64,000 bases of DNA from Pectobacterium colocasium (GTDB lineage Bacteria; Pseudomonadota; Gammaproteobacteria; Enterobacterales; Enterobacteriaceae), in the NCBI RefSeq assembly GCF_020181655.1, contig NZ_CP084032.1:1302001-1366000 (forward strand). Reading direction: 5' to 3'. The notes below the pieces were generated by a model. That model had not been told where the DNA came from, did no database searches, and saw nothing but the letters and a program-made list of their open reading frames with translations. Positions 17,728 through 27,852 of the stretch are shown in pieces. How positions within the stretch are numbered: position 1 is the first letter of the stretch; each line of letters opens with the position of its first letter. A program made the position numbers and the translations under genes.

Positions 17728-20415
17728 TTACTCATCTTGTTGGCTACCTTGCTGCCCTTTAGGTTCTATTGGGGATAGTAATGCACTGACAAACCTCTCA
17801 ATTTCATGAAGGTTAGCCTCGATCTCTTCACTATCATGCGCGGTAATATGCTGTTCAAGCTGTTCACACAACTGTTTGCCAGGATGCAGATTCAGCATGG
17901 CAAACACGCCTTTCAGCCGGTGTGCCGTCTGCGAAAGTGACGGGAAATCGCCTGCTTCCGCTTCAGTATACAGCCTCTTTAAATCATCCGGTACTGTCTC
18001 CACGAACAGCGAATAATAGTCGCTTGATGCCAATTGCGCGGCGTAAAAGTCGACATCGTCCTGTTCCCCTTCCTGTAGCGCATCGGGGGAATGTTCCAGT
18101 TGTAGCTCAATCAGCTTAAGCAACGCCTCCAGCAGGAGGTGGCTGATATTATAATTCACCCGCAAACGGCGCGGGCCCAAAGGCGTTAAGGTGTCATCGT
18201 CGTGACTCAATAGCAGCGTATAATCTGCCTTATTATCCGGGTCATCCGTAATACAGATATCGACTTCCTGATTAATCTGGCGTTCATCGCTGACCAGATA
18301 ATTCGCTCCCCAACCCGTCAGCATATTGCCGACAATATGCTGTACTTCATCAGACGTCACATCCAGCAGAATGGTAATACCATCCAGCAGTTTTTCTTCC
18401 TCAACGGAAAGCGGTTCCGGCTCCAGTTTTAGCGTCAGAATATAGTGTGTACCTAGCCCGGACTTACTGTTGATGGTTAACGCACCGCCCAGTTTATTAC
18501 AGAGTTGATTACACAAAAATAAGGTCAATCCTGAATTTTGTCCGAAACGATCGGAAGTGGCAGGGTGCAGGAAAGGGTGGCGGATATTTTCCTGCTCTTT
18601 GCCTGAAACATGGGTGCCCGTATCGCTGACCTGAATAATTAGGGTGTCCGATTCATTATTTTTTCTGTCAACCGATACCGTAATTTTGCCGTAATCCGTA
18701 TTGGTCACCGAATAATTCAGCAGCAGCGCCAGCGTCTTTTTCAGCAACCCGGCATCACCCACGTAAGTTTGATTATTCTCCAGGTTGTAATGATGGAATA
18801 GGGCCAGGCCTTTTTGATTCAATCGCGGTAGTAGCTCAAGAAGCACATTGTCCATCAGCGCCAGCAGCGAAAAGCTGTCGTTGACCACGCTCCATTCCTG
18901 CGCTTCCAGCTTTTCGTGCAGGGCGATATTTTCCAGTAGCTCAATAGCGCAACGGGTATCCGCCGTGAGTTGCTCCAGTGTGGGTGTCTGTACGGTTCCC
19001 GTATCGCTGTGGCGCAGCGCATGAATATGCTGTTGTAGTGAAATCAGCGGCTGTTTGAATTCGCTGAGCAGGTTTTGAAATAAGCGTTTTCTGGCGTGAA
19101 TATTCTTTTCATATTCACGCTGGGCGAGCAGCAGTTTCCGCTGCACCAGAATCTCTTTATCCTGTTCACGCAGCAGGAAGAGGCAATAGTCCGGCGAATA
19201 TTGGCTACGAATTTGGCGGATTTCATACATTTCATTATTGATCGTGACCTGAATGACGCCCTGGTGCTCGTCTGCCATATTAGTGATTTTTTGCAGACTA
19301 AGGTGTGGAAGCAACTGCTCGGCACGCTCATTTTGTATGATGATTTTATTGCTGTTGAAGTCATAAACCAGCACGCCCATCGGGATTCTGCTCGTGGTTT
19401 CACGGTAAATATCCAGTTTCTTTTCCAACTGATGGGATACATCCTCTACGGGGTGCGCATACTTCCGGCGGAAAAGATAAAAGCCCGCGAGGGACAAACT
19501 CAGCAGAACCAGATTCAGCAGCAAAAGCCAGACGTTATTACGCAATGAATCAATAATCAGGGCTTTTACGGGCACCTGAAAAACGATTTTCAGCGGCGCA
19601 TTAACGAGCGTAGCGGAGATTTCAATATTGGATCCGTGAAGCTGCACATCGGCCGAGCCTTCGCTATTATTGCTGCTGTCCATCGTGCTGGCTGCTGGCG
19701 TATCCGGCTTCAGCATAAGGTGCTCACGCGGGATGGTGTCCGGAATTAAATCGTTAATCGGCAGATCGAAGGCCAGAATGGTTGCCAGATGCCCCGGCTG
19801 ATTGAATGTGGTGCGCAGCGTAAAATAGTAGTCGTTATAGAAGCGTAATTTACGCAGCGGGGAAAAACTTTCACGCTCGTCTAACACATTCGCCTGTTGC
19901 AGCATTTCCGTCCGGCGCGCCTCGGCGATGACCGTAATATAATTGCCCCGGAACTGCGAAGAGATATCTTTCAGCGTCTGCGTGGAAATCATTGTCAGGC
20001 TGTTGTCGATACCGTTCAGGTAATACATGGAATAGACACTGTTCTCCGCTCCCCAGAGAATATCAAGATAACGGGATATCCGACGAACCGACGTCAGCGT
20101 TCCTTTATCGTGCTGCCCGAAAATCAGTGCGTCCGTTTTCTGACCGTTTTTTTCTACGTAGAACACATTCGGCATTAAATTAATGGCGGTAATGCTGGGG
20201 TCGTTAGCGGCGGGTTCGCTGTTCAGACTGCCGTATATTTGATAGGTGAAAAAACGGTAGGTATCGACGCGTTTTTGTATGCCCTGCGCAATGGTCGTCA
20301 GCGAATGTTTTTTGCCCGCCAGCAAATCGTTGATGTAGCTATAGCCGAACGTTCCGGTAATAAGGAGCGATAGCACCGTAAGGAGAGAAAAATAACGCAG
20401 GATTATGGCTGGCAT
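17728..20415 (-). CDS. rcsD: Phosphotransfer intermediate RcsD
   Basis: About 895 residues. Two membrane segments (near residues 10-25 and 300-320, LLLLNLVLLSLSLAGFYLF) flank a periplasmic sensor-like region. The middle is a histidine-kinase-like domain lacking the active H box, and the C-terminal HPt domain carries the phospho-His in QTAHRLKGVFAMLNL. It shuttles phosphate from RcsC to RcsB. ATG 20415 has AGGAG nine bases upstream; a TTG one codon earlier is at six bases and could also serve. The N-terminus is shorter than in E. coli. Downstream rcsB follows after 8 bp. Confidence 0.95.
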   Translation of the reverse strand: MPAIILRYFSLLTVLSLLITGTFGYSYINDLLAGKKHSLTTIAQGIQKRVDTYRFFTYQIYGSLNSEPAANDPSITAINLMPNVFYVEKNGQKTDALIFGQHDKGTLTSVRRISRYLDILWGAENSVYSMYYLNGIDNSLTMISTQTLKDISSQFRGNYITVIAEARRTEMLQQANVLDERESFSPLRKLRFYNDYYFTLRTTFNQPGHLATILAFDLPINDLIPDTIPREHLMLKPDTPAASTMDSSNNSEGSADVQLHGSNIEISATLVNAPLKIVFQVPVKALIIDSLRNNVWLLLLNLVLLSLSLAGFYLFRRKYAHPVEDVSHQLEKKLDIYRETTSRIPMGVLVYDFNSNKIIIQNERAEQLLPHLSLQKITNMADEHQGVIQVTINNEMYEIRQIRSQYSPDYCLFLLREQDKEILVQRKLLLAQREYEKNIHARKRLFQNLLSEFKQPLISLQQHIHALRHSDTGTVQTPTLEQLTADTRCAIELLENIALHEKLEAQEWSVVNDSFSLLALMDNVLLELLPRLNQKGLALFHHYNLENNQTYVGDAGLLKKTLALLLNYSVTNTDYGKITVSVDRKNNESDTLIIQVSDTGTHVSGKEQENIRHPFLHPATSDRFGQNSGLTLFLCNQLCNKLGGALTINSKSGLGTHYILTLKLEPEPLSVEEEKLLDGITILLDVTSDEVQHIVGNMLTGWGANYLVSDERQINQEVDICITDDPDNKADYTLLLSHDDDTLTPLGPRRLRVNYNISHLLLEALLKLIELQLEHSPDALQEGEQDDVDFYAAQLASSDYYSLFVETVPDDLKRLYTEAEAGDFPSLSQTAHRLKGVFAMLNLHPGKQLCEQLEQHITAHDSEEIEANLHEIERFVSALLSPIEPKGQQGSQQDE

Positions 20416-20431
20416 CAATTAACGCTCCTGA

Positions 20432-21601
20432 TTAGCGGATGACGGCACGCGCACTGGCGCTAACGGCCAGCAACAGCAGTGCGACAAACCCGAATGCGGT
20501 AGCCAAATTGCTGAACTGTGCAATAAAGCCGAGAATGGTCGGGCCGATCAGAATACCGGCATAGCCCACGGTGGTGATCGACGCGATGGCCAGATTGGGC
20601 GGCATGATCTTTTGATTTCCCGCCGCACTGAAAAGAATCGGCACCACATTTGATGCGCCGATACCGACCATGACGAAGCCAAGAATCGCGGTGATCGCAT
20701 TATCAATGCTGATCGTTAACACCAGACCAAGTGCGGCACAGAGGCTGCCGCCGGTAAGAATCGCGTAGCGCCCGAGCGCATTAACGATGCGATCGCCGTT
20801 CAGCCTGCCCAGCGTCATGGCGACGGAAAACGCGGCATAGCCCATGCCCGCCTGCGCGCCGGTCAGGTTGCGTTCAACCGTTAAGAAGAGGGCGCTCCAA
20901 TCCAGTATGGAACCTTCGGCCAGGAACATGATGAAGCACAGTGAACCAATAAACATGACCCAGCCGCGCGGAATGACAAACAGCGGGCCACCGTCATCCT
21001 GATTCGTGGTGCGCAGCAGGTGCTTGTGCGCCGTTGCCATAAAGATCAGGATCAACGCAACCATCGTCAGGATTGCCATCAGCGGGGACAGGCCAAGCCA
21101 CAGCAGGGCGCTGACGCCACCTGCGCCGACAATCCCCCCCACACTAAAGAAGCCATGAAAACCGGACATCATCGCCCGCCCGCTGGCACGTTCTACGATG
21201 ACGGCCTGAATATTCATTGCGACATCGATCATGCCCATAGAGGCACCGAAAAAGAGCAGCGTTATCGCCATCAGGGGTAATGTGCCTGCCTGCGTCAATG
21301 CGGGCAATACCAGACAAAGCAGCGCGCTTCCCAGCAAAATCACGCTGCGGCACCCTAACTTGCTGGTGAGAAAACCGGTGAGTGGCATAGCCAGCAACGA
21401 CCCAATACCGAGAGAAAGTAGCAACATCCCCAGAGAGGCATCACTGATAGCCAGCCGCGTTTTGACAAAAGGAACCAGCGGCGCCCAGGAGGCCATGGCG
21501 AAACCCGCAACAAAGAAAACGATGCGCGTCGCTGCCTGTGCCTTTTTGCCTGGCAGAGGCTGATTAATGCATAACGGGTTGGAATTCAGTGTTGTACTCA
21601 T
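20432..21601 (-). CDS. MFS transporter, YbjJ-like
   Basis: 389 residues with about 12 predicted membrane segments. The N-terminal pattern ASWAPLVPFVKTRLAISDASLGMLLLSLGIGSL and the PLTGFLTSKLGCR loop resemble the YbjJ/fucose-permease-like branch of the major facilitator superfamily. Substrate is unknown. It is on the minus strand 16 bp upstream of rcsD and could be co-transcribed with it; E. coli does not have this gene at rcsD. I would not name it more precisely without a search. Confidence 0.8.
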   Translation of the reverse strand: MSTTLNSNPLCINQPLPGKKAQAATRIVFFVAGFAMASWAPLVPFVKTRLAISDASLGMLLLSLGIGSLLAMPLTGFLTSKLGCRSVILLGSALLCLVLPALTQAGTLPLMAITLLFFGASMGMIDVAMNIQAVIVERASGRAMMSGFHGFFSVGGIVGAGGVSALLWLGLSPLMAILTMVALILIFMATAHKHLLRTTNQDDGGPLFVIPRGWVMFIGSLCFIMFLAEGSILDWSALFLTVERNLTGAQAGMGYAAFSVAMTLGRLNGDRIVNALGRYAILTGGSLCAALGLVLTISIDNAITAILGFVMVGIGASNVVPILFSAAGNQKIMPPNLAIASITTVGYAGILIGPTILGFIAQFSNLATAFGFVALLLLAVSASARAVIR

Positions 21602-21730
21602 CCTGACGAGACTATCCGGTCAACGTAACAAGGGCCTATTTTTACCATAACTCATGCCCTGAATGGAAAGAATCCTGATACGCCGTTCGAGAGGGAGGGA
21701 GAGCGCGTTTCCCGAGGTTATATCGCGCGC

Positions 21731-21757
21731 AAAAAAATGCCGATTAGATAATCGGCA
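21731..21757 (-). terminator. Orphan intrinsic terminator upstream of the MFS gene
   Basis: TGCCGATTA (21738-21746) mirrors TAATCGGCA (21749-21757). On the minus strand the stem is followed by T7 (21737-21731). No minus-strand gene lies upstream within the window until beyond menF, so it may end a small RNA or act as an attenuator for the MFS gene. Confidence 0.65.
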
Positions 21758-21921
21758 AAAGAAGAGATCAATTAAAGCAATAATGATGATGTGAAATTTT
21801 AAAGCGATGCGCACGCGCCGTTTTGCCGTTTGATGCGATTTTGCGTTGTCTTCCCCCTCGTGGTTGTAACGGGGACTTTGGGCTCTTGCGTAAGCTCTCA
21901 CCCACGGCGTGTTTTTTCCCG

Positions 21922-21927
21922 TATAAT
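21922..21927 (+). promoter_or_regulatory. Probable -10 box of the men operon
   Basis: A perfect TATAAT lies 33 bp upstream of the menF GTG. I see no good -35 at standard spacing. Confidence 0.45.
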
Positions 21928-21959
21928 CCCCTACTTTGTGTTAGGTCTCTGGGGTAACG

Positions 21960-23282
21960 GTGAAACAACTTTCCGACTTGCTGCGGCATTTGCAGCAGGA
22001 TTTGCGCGAGCCACAGCCTGAATGCGCTGGTTTCAGACAAATAACGCGTTCATTAACTCTCAGCGATGCGTCTGAGCTATTGCCGTGGCTGGCGACTCAG
22101 CCGGTGTACCCACAGTTCTATTGGCAGCATCGCCAGGATCGTGAAGAAGCCGCTGTGTGCGGCAATGTGTGCGGGTTTCATCATATTCAGGATGCCGAGG
22201 CATTTCTCGCCGAGCAGCAGTGCGGCCCCAACGTGCGAATCTGGGGACTGAATGCGTTTAACCAGATAAAAGAAAGCGACACTTCGTCTCCTGGCTACCT
22301 GTTTTTGCCCCGTGCAGAGCTGCGGCGTCAGGATGATACGCTCAGCCTGAGTATTAATCTGTTCAGCGATACCTCATTGCAGCAGGATGCCGCCGAAGCC
22401 TCGGCGTTTATTAATCTGCTTCTGCCGCCTGCGTCGCTGCCTGCTTTGCATGCGGAGGTTCAGTCCGTCGGGCATCAGCCAGAGCGCCAGGGATGGATTG
22501 ATTTGCTCCAGCGGGCGCTGCATGACATCAATGCGGGACTGATGGAAAAGGTCGTTCTGGCACGGGCGACTACGCTAACGCTGACGCAGTCGCTACAGGC
22601 CACCACCTTTATGGCCGCCAGCCGGGCGGCAAATCACCACTGTTTCCATTTCATGCTGGCGCACGACGCGCGTCATGCGTTTCTCGGTTCCAGCCCGGAA
22701 CGGCTTTATCGTCGTCGGGGGAGTGAGCTGGAAACGGAAGCGCTGGCGGGGACGGTGGCAAGCGATCGCGACGCACACAAAGCTGCTGAACTGGCTGACT
22801 GGCTGATGAATGACACCAAAAATCAGTGCGAGAACATGCTGGTGGTGGATGATATTTGCCAGCGGCTCCAGCAGTCCGCGCTGTCGCTGGATGTGATGCC
22901 GCCGGAAATTGTGCGCCTGCGTAAAGTACAGCATCTGCGCCGCACCATTCATGCCACATTACGAACGGCGTCTGATAGCGCGTGCCTGAAGGCATTACAG
23001 CCCACGGCGGCGGTTGCGGGTTTGCCGCGGCAAGAGGCGCGGCGCTTTATTGCCGAACATGAACCGTTTGAACGCGGCTGGTACGCAGGGTCGGCGGGTT
23101 ACCTTTCTCGTCAGCAGTCTGAATTCAGCGTGGCGTTACGTTCAGCCGAAGTGCGGGATCATATTTTAACGCTCTATGCCGGTGCCGGAATTGTGGCCGC
23201 TTCTGATCCAGAACAAGAATGGCAGGAGTTGGAAAACAAAGCGGCAGGGCTGAGATCCCTGTTAGACGGTGATATGTCATAG
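21960..23282 (+). CDS. menF: Isochorismate synthase MenF
   Basis: 440 residues, starting at GTG 21960 with a weak GGGG upstream. MenF converts chorismate to isochorismate as the first step of menaquinone synthesis. The C-terminal chorismate-binding domain is clear: LMEKVVLARATTL, FLGSSPERLYRRRGSELETEALAGT, and the late YAGAGIVAASDPEQEWQELENK motif. First gene of the men cluster. The 220 bp to menD is a longer gap than in E. coli and includes its own TATAAT. Confidence 0.95.
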   Translation: MKQLSDLLRHLQQDLREPQPECAGFRQITRSLTLSDASELLPWLATQPVYPQFYWQHRQDREEAAVCGNVCGFHHIQDAEAFLAEQQCGPNVRIWGLNAFNQIKESDTSSPGYLFLPRAELRRQDDTLSLSINLFSDTSLQQDAAEASAFINLLLPPASLPALHAEVQSVGHQPERQGWIDLLQRALHDINAGLMEKVVLARATTLTLTQSLQATTFMAASRAANHHCFHFMLAHDARHAFLGSSPERLYRRRGSELETEALAGTVASDRDAHKAAELADWLMNDTKNQCENMLVVDDICQRLQQSALSLDVMPPEIVRLRKVQHLRRTIHATLRTASDSACLKALQPTAAVAGLPRQEARRFIAEHEPFERGWYAGSAGYLSRQQSEFSVALRSAEVRDHILTLYAGAGIVAASDPEQEWQELENKAAGLRSLLDGDMS

Positions 23283-23345
23283 TTTTGTTTTATGGTTGTT
23301 GTGCCTGGTACTGGTTTATATCAAAGTCAGCGTGGTAAAAAAAAA

Positions 23346-23351
23346 TATAAT
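23346..23351 (+). promoter_or_regulatory. Possible -10 box ahead of menD
   Basis: TATAAT in an A-rich tract within the 220-bp menF-menD gap. No clear -35 partner. It could give menD-menE expression independent of menF. Confidence 0.35.
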
Positions 23352-23502
23352 AGGGTCGATCTTGATGTTTGCTAAAGGGCAACCAGGCCGCCAACAGTTG
23401 ATCATTCGTCTTTTGCCTGTATCCATCATTTTCTGTGAGCGGTTCAGCCAGTACACAGGAAGATGGCGGGAATAACCTGCAACCTGAGTTGTTGAGTACA
23501 TC

Positions 23503-25185
23503 ATGTCAACAAGTGTATTTAATCGCCGCTGGGCTACATTACTGCTGGAATCGCTGACCCGCCACGGCGTCCGGCATGTCTGTATCGCGCCCGGTTCTCG
23601 CTCCACCCCGCTGACATTGTCTGCGGCGGACAACCACGCGCTGATTTGCCACACGCATTTTGACGAACGCGGGCTCGGGCATCTGGCGCTTGGGCTAGCA
23701 AAAGCCTCACGTGAACCGGTTGCGATTATCGTGACGTCAGGCACCGCTGCCGCGAACCTTTATCCTGCCATCATTGAAGCCGGGCTGACCGGTGAGCGGC
23801 TGGTCGTTCTGACCGCCGACCGTCCGCCGGAGCTGATCGACTGCGGCGCGAATCAGGCGATTCGTCAACATGCGCTGTATGCTTCACACCCCACATTGGC
23901 GCTGGATTTACCGCGCCCCACGCCCGACATCCCAGCTAGCTGGCTGGTTTCTTCTGTCGATAGCGCCATGGCGCGACTGATGCACGGCGCGCTGCACATT
24001 AACTGCCCGTTTGCTGAACCGCTGTACGGTGCCGATGACGGCACGGCGTATCAGGATTGGCTGATGACGCTGGGCGACTGGTGGAATAGCCGTGAACCCT
24101 GGCTGCGTGAAATGCGTCAGAGTGCGCTGGTGGTGCAGCCGGACTGGCCGCAGTGGCGACAGAAGCGCGGCGTTGTGCTCGCCGGTCGCGTGAGTCCCGA
24201 ACAGGGGGCGCGTCTCGCCGCGTGGGCAAATGAACTGGGTTGGCCGCTTATTGGTGATGTTCTGTCGCAAAGTGGGCAGCCGTTGCCCTGTGCGGATATC
24301 TGGCTGGCGCATCCCGACGCAGCGGATCGCTTACGGCAGGCGGAGATTGTCTTGCAGTTCGGCGGTAGCCTGACCGGTAAGCGCCTGTTGCAATGGCAGG
24401 AACAGTGCCAGCCGCAAGAATTCTGGTTAATTGACGATCTGCCGGGACGGCTGGATCCGGCTCATCATCGCGGGCGTCGTCTGGTGGCGGACGTGGGCGA
24501 GTGGCTGTCAGCGCACCCGGCGCACAAGCAGGCACCGTGGGCGGATATGTTGGTGGATATTGCCGACAGAACGCAGCGGCAGATCGACATGCATCTGGCT
24601 CCTCGCTTTGGTGAGGCACAGTTGGCGCAGCGTATACCCGCACTGTTGCCGCCAGATGGACAGCTGTTTGTCGGCAACAGCCTGGTAGTGCGCTTGATCG
24701 ACGCGCTGGCGCAGCTCCCGCAGGGATATCCGGTGTACGGTAATCGCGGTGCCAGCGGTATTGATGGCCTGATCTCCACGCTGGCTGGCGTGCAGCGTGC
24801 CACCGCGAAAGCGACGCTGGGCATCGTCGGCGATCTCTCTGCGTTATACGATTTGAATGCGCTGGCGCTGCTGCGTCAGGCTCCCGCTCCGCTGGTGCTG
24901 ATTGTGGTGAACAATAACGGCGGCCAGATATTTTCCCTGTTGCCGACGCCGGTTGCGCAGCGTGAAGCGTTTTACTGCATGCCGCAAAATGTGGAGTTCG
25001 GCCATGCTGCTGCGATGTTTGGCCTCAATTACGTGCGCGCTGATAACTGGGAACAGCTGGCGAATACGGTAATGGACTGCTGGGCACAGGGGGGCGTCAC
25101 GCTGCTGGAGGTCGTGGTTGAGCCGAAGGATGGCGCAGCAACGCTCAATGAACTGGTCGCGCAGGTGGCGACATGGGCGCACTAG
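23503..25185 (+). CDS. menD: 2-succinyl-5-enolpyruvyl-6-hydroxy-3-cyclohexene-1-carboxylate synthase MenD
   Basis: 560 residues, thiamine-diphosphate enzyme joining isochorismate and 2-oxoglutarate. The N-terminal ThDP-Pyr domain has [16 protein letters not shown] and the catalytic-glutamate region [15 protein letters not shown]. The C-terminal ThDP-binding motif is [18 protein letters not shown] with [10 protein letters not shown], the GDx(n)NN fingerprint. Its stop overlaps the menH start by 13 bp, so menH is translationally coupled. Confidence 0.97.
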   Translation: MSTSVFNRRWATLLLESLTRHGVRHVCIAPGSRSTPLTLSAADNHALICHTHFDERGLGHLALGLAKASREPVAIIVTSGTAAANLYPAIIEAGLTGERLVVLTADRPPELIDCGANQAIRQHALYASHPTLALDLPRPTPDIPASWLVSSVDSAMARLMHGALHINCPFAEPLYGADDGTAYQDWLMTLGDWWNSREPWLREMRQSALVVQPDWPQWRQKRGVVLAGRVSPEQGARLAAWANELGWPLIGDVLSQSGQPLPCADIWLAHPDAADRLRQAEIVLQFGGSLTGKRLLQWQEQCQPQEFWLIDDLPGRLDPAHHRGRRLVADVGEWLSAHPAHKQAPWADMLVDIADRTQRQIDMHLAPRFGEAQLAQRIPALLPPDGQLFVGNSLVVRLIDALAQLPQGYPVYGNRGASGIDGLISTLAGVQRATAKATLGIVGDLSALYDLNALALLRQAPAPLVLIVVNNNGGQIFSLLPTPVAQREAFYCMPQNVEFGHAAAMFGLNYVRADNWEQLANTVMDCWAQGGVTLLEVVVEPKDGAATLNELVAQVATWAH

Positions 25186-26018
25186 ATTCTCAGGGGATAG
25201 AGTTTCAGGGGCTAGATTCTCAGGATTCAGGTTCTCAGGGGTTAAGCTGCCGGAAGGTGACGCATGGCGCGGTGGCGCCGAGGCAGCCGTGGCTGGTATG
25301 CCTACATGGTTTATTAGGCAGCGGAGAGGACTGGTTGCCCGTCCTGCCGTTTTGCCGCGACTGGCCCGTACTGCTGGTGGATTTACCCGGACATAGTGCG
25401 TCGCGAACGATTTCCGCAACCGATTTTGCCGATGTGAGTCGCCTGCTCAGCGAGACGCTGCGGGAGCAAGATATTACGCGTTATTGGCTGTTGGGTTATT
25501 CGCTCGGTGGGCGTATCGCGATGTATCACGCTTGTAACGGGCAGCATGACGGCATGCTGGGGCTGTTGGTCGAAGGCGGCCACCCCGGTCTGGCGACGCC
25601 GGAGCTGCGTACGGCACGTATCCACCATGATGCTCGTTGGGCGCAACGCTTTCATCACGAACCGCTGCCCGCGGTCTTGCAGGACTGGTATCAGCAGGCA
25701 GTCTTTGCCGATGTGGATTCAGTACAGCGTGAACAGCTGATTGAGCGCCGGAGTGCGAATCACGGCGCATCCGTTGCGGCCATGCTGGAAGCCACGTCGC
25801 TGGGGCGGCAGCCTTTTTTAGCAGACCGTCTCCGACACCTGTCGATGCCTTTTGTTTATTTATGCGGTGCCAGCGATATGAAATTTCAAACGCTGGCGAC
25901 GCAATATGGCCTGCCGTTACTGAGCGTAGCGCAGGCAGGCCACAATGCTCATCAGGCGAATCCAGCGGTGTATGCCGAGCGGGTTCGCGCTTTTCTTTTG
26001 CATCACGTTAAGGATTGA
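25173..26018 (+). CDS. menH: 2-succinyl-6-hydroxy-2,4-cyclohexadiene-1-carboxylate synthase MenH with repeat-encoded N-terminal extension
   Basis: 281 residues, alpha/beta-hydrolase fold: oxyanion segment [14 protein letters not shown], nucleophile elbow [11 protein letters not shown], acid segment in LCGASDMKF, and late histidine in [12 protein letters not shown]. It eliminates pyruvate from SEPHCHC. The first 30 or so residues ([21 protein letters not shown]) are absent from the E. coli enzyme and are encoded by degenerate TTCTCAGGGG repeats at 25182-25241. The ATG at 25173 lies within the end of menD. A GTG at 25257 would remove the extension and give a protein of standard length; either start is possible. 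Confidence 0.9.
   Translation: MGALDSQGIEFQGLDSQDSGSQGLSCRKVTHGAVAPRQPWLVCLHGLLGSGEDWLPVLPFCRDWPVLLVDLPGHSASRTISATDFADVSRLLSETLREQDITRYWLLGYSLGGRIAMYHACNGQHDGMLGLLVEGGHPGLATPELRTARIHHDARWAQRFHHEPLPAVLQDWYQQAVFADVDSVQREQLIERRSANHGASVAAMLEATSLGRQPFLADRLRHLSMPFVYLCGASDMKFQTLATQYGLPLLSVAQAGHNAHQANPAVYAERVRAFLLHHVKD
25182..25241 (+). repeat. Degenerate tandem repeat spanning the menD stop and menH N-terminus
   Basis: CTAGATTCTCAGG occurs at 25182-25194 and 25212-25224, and TTCTCAGGGG or close variants recur at 25187, 25203, 25217 and 25232. The first copy contains the menD TAG stop. Confidence 0.8.
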
Positions 26019-26023
26019 TAACT

Positions 26024-26881
26024 ATGCTTTATCCGAGTGAAGAACTGCTTTACGCACCGATTGAATGGCACGATTGCAGCGGCGATTTCGCCGATATCCT
26101 CTACCATAAATCCACCGATGGCATTGCCAAAATCACCATTAACCGCCCTCAGGTACGTAATGCGTTTCGTCCGCAGACGGTAAAAGAGATGATCCAGGCG
26201 CTCGACAATGCGCGCCATGACGACGGGATTGGAACGATCATTCTGACCGGTGCAGGCGATAAGGCATTCTGCTCCGGCGGCGATCAGAAAGTACGCGGCG
26301 ACTACGGCGGTTATCAGGATGACAGCGGTGTGCACCACCTGAACGTGCTGGATTTCCAACGCCAGATCCGTACCTGTCCGAAGCCAGTTGTCGCGATGGT
26401 CGCGGGCTATTCCATCGGTGGCGGACACGTTCTGCACATGATGTGCGACCTGACCATTGCGGCTGAAAATGCCATCTTCGGTCAAACGGGGCCGCGTGTG
26501 GGGTCCTTCGACGGCGGCTGGGGGGCGTCTTACATGGCACGCATCGTGGGCCAGAAAAAAGCACGTGAAATCTGGTTCCTGTGCCGTCAGTACGATGCGG
26601 CACAAGCGCTGGATATGGGGCTGGTGAACACAGTGGTTCCGCTGGCCGACCTGGAAAAAGAGACCGTGCGCTGGTGCCGTGAAATGCTGCAAAACAGCCC
26701 AATGGCGCTGCGCTGCCTGAAAGCGGCACTGAACGCGGACTGCGATGGTCAGGCGGGCTTGCAGGAACTGGCGGGTAACGCCACCATGCTGTTCTATATG
26801 ACGGACGAAGGGCAGGAAGGCCGTAACGCGTTCAACGAAAAACGTCAGCCTGACTTCAGCAAATTCAAACGGAATCCGTAA
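26024..26881 (+). CDS. menB: 1,4-dihydroxy-2-naphthoyl-CoA synthase MenB
   Basis: 285 residues, crotonase fold. The start is ATG 26024 ([18 protein letters not shown]), in line with known MenB proteins and with AAGGA upstream. It cyclises o-succinylbenzoyl-CoA. Diagnostic segments are [19 protein letters not shown], the oxyanion-hole [18 protein letters not shown], and [20 protein letters not shown]. It is almost identical in motif to E. coli MenB. Its TAA overlaps the menC ATG by one base. Confidence 0.98.
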   Translation: MLYPSEELLYAPIEWHDCSGDFADILYHKSTDGIAKITINRPQVRNAFRPQTVKEMIQALDNARHDDGIGTIILTGAGDKAFCSGGDQKVRGDYGGYQDDSGVHHLNVLDFQRQIRTCPKPVVAMVAGYSIGGGHVLHMMCDLTIAAENAIFGQTGPRVGSFDGGWGASYMARIVGQKKAREIWFLCRQYDAAQALDMGLVNTVVPLADLEKETVRWCREMLQNSPMALRCLKAALNADCDGQAGLQELAGNATMLFYMTDEGQEGRNAFNEKRQPDFSKFKRNP

Positions 26882-27852
26882 TGCGTCGGGTCACTCTCTA
26901 TCGTTACAGCGTGCCGATGGAAGCGGGTGTCGTGCTGCGCAATCAGCGTCTGAAAACCCGCGATGGGCTTATCGTTCGTCTGCAAGAAGACGAACGGTTG
27001 GGCTGGGGTGAGATCGCGCCGTTACCGGAATTCAGCGTGGAAACGCTGGCTGAGGCGGAAGCCGTTACGCTTGAACAGCTGCAATCGTGGGCGACAGGGT
27101 CTGCATTTTCTGACGATCTTTTGCCGTCAGTGGCCTTTGGCTTAAGCTGTGCACAGGCAGAGCTGGATCAACACCTGCCGCAGGCTGCTGACTATCGCAA
27201 AGCGCCGTTGTGCAGCGGCGATCCTGATGAGCTGTTTGACATGCTACAGGCGATGCCGGGCGAGAAAGTGGCAAAGGTCAAAGTCGGCCTGTACGAAGCG
27301 GTGCGTGACGGCATGATCGTTAACGTGCTGCTGGAAGCGTTGCCGGATCTGAAACTCCGTCTGGATGCCAACCGTAGCTGGACGCGCGCCAAAGCGGACG
27401 GCTTTGCCCGCTATGTCGCGCCGTCATTGCGTTCGCGTATTGCCTTTCTCGAAGAGCCTTGCAAAACCCGTGAAGAATCTCGCGAATTTGCGCGGGAAAC
27501 CGGTATCAGCATTGCCTGGGACGAAAGTGTGCGCGAGGCCGATTTTCGGGTGGAAGCTGAGCCGGGGGTGAGCGCGATTGTTATTAAGCCTACGCTGGTC
27601 GGCAGCCTCGCTCGCTGCCAGCAACTGGTGCAGGAAACGCAGCAGGCTGGATTAACGGCGGTGATTAGCTCCAGTATCGAATCCAGTCTGGGTTTAACGC
27701 AGTTGGCGCGTCTGGCGCATTGGCTGACGCCGGAGACGATTCCAGGTCTGGACACGTTGAATCTGATGCAAGCGCAGGTTATTCAAGCCTGGCCGGAGAG
27801 CACGTTGCCGCTGCTGGCTGCTGAGCAACTGGACGTGGTATGGCAATCCTGA
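26881..27852 (+). CDS. menC: o-Succinylbenzoate synthase MenC
   Basis: 323 residues, enolase superfamily dehydratase producing o-succinylbenzoate. The catalytic lysine region is [12 protein letters not shown], the metal ligands lie in [17 protein letters not shown] and [10 protein letters not shown], and the second lysine in VIKPTLVG. It starts inside the menB stop (TAATG) and overlaps menE by 13 bp. Confidence 0.96.
   Translation: MRRVTLYRYSVPMEAGVVLRNQRLKTRDGLIVRLQEDERLGWGEIAPLPEFSVETLAEAEAVTLEQLQSWATGSAFSDDLLPSVAFGLSCAQAELDQHLPQAADYRKAPLCSGDPDELFDMLQAMPGEKVAKVKVGLYEAVRDGMIVNVLLEALPDLKLRLDANRSWTRAKADGFARYVAPSLRSRIAFLEEPCKTREESREFARETGISIAWDESVREADFRVEAEPGVSAIVIKPTLVGSLARCQQLVQETQQAGLTAVISSSIESSLGLTQLARLAHWLTPETIPGLDTLNLMQAQVIQAWPESTLPLLAAEQLDVVWQS

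Larger units (their letters stand above)
21602..21959. other. Intergenic region between MFS gene and menF
   Basis: 358 bp separating divergent genes. It holds a minus-strand terminator (21731-21757) that follows no annotated gene and the TATAAT of menF (21922-21927). Short ORFs here have no ribosome binding sites I trust. Confidence 0.6.
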
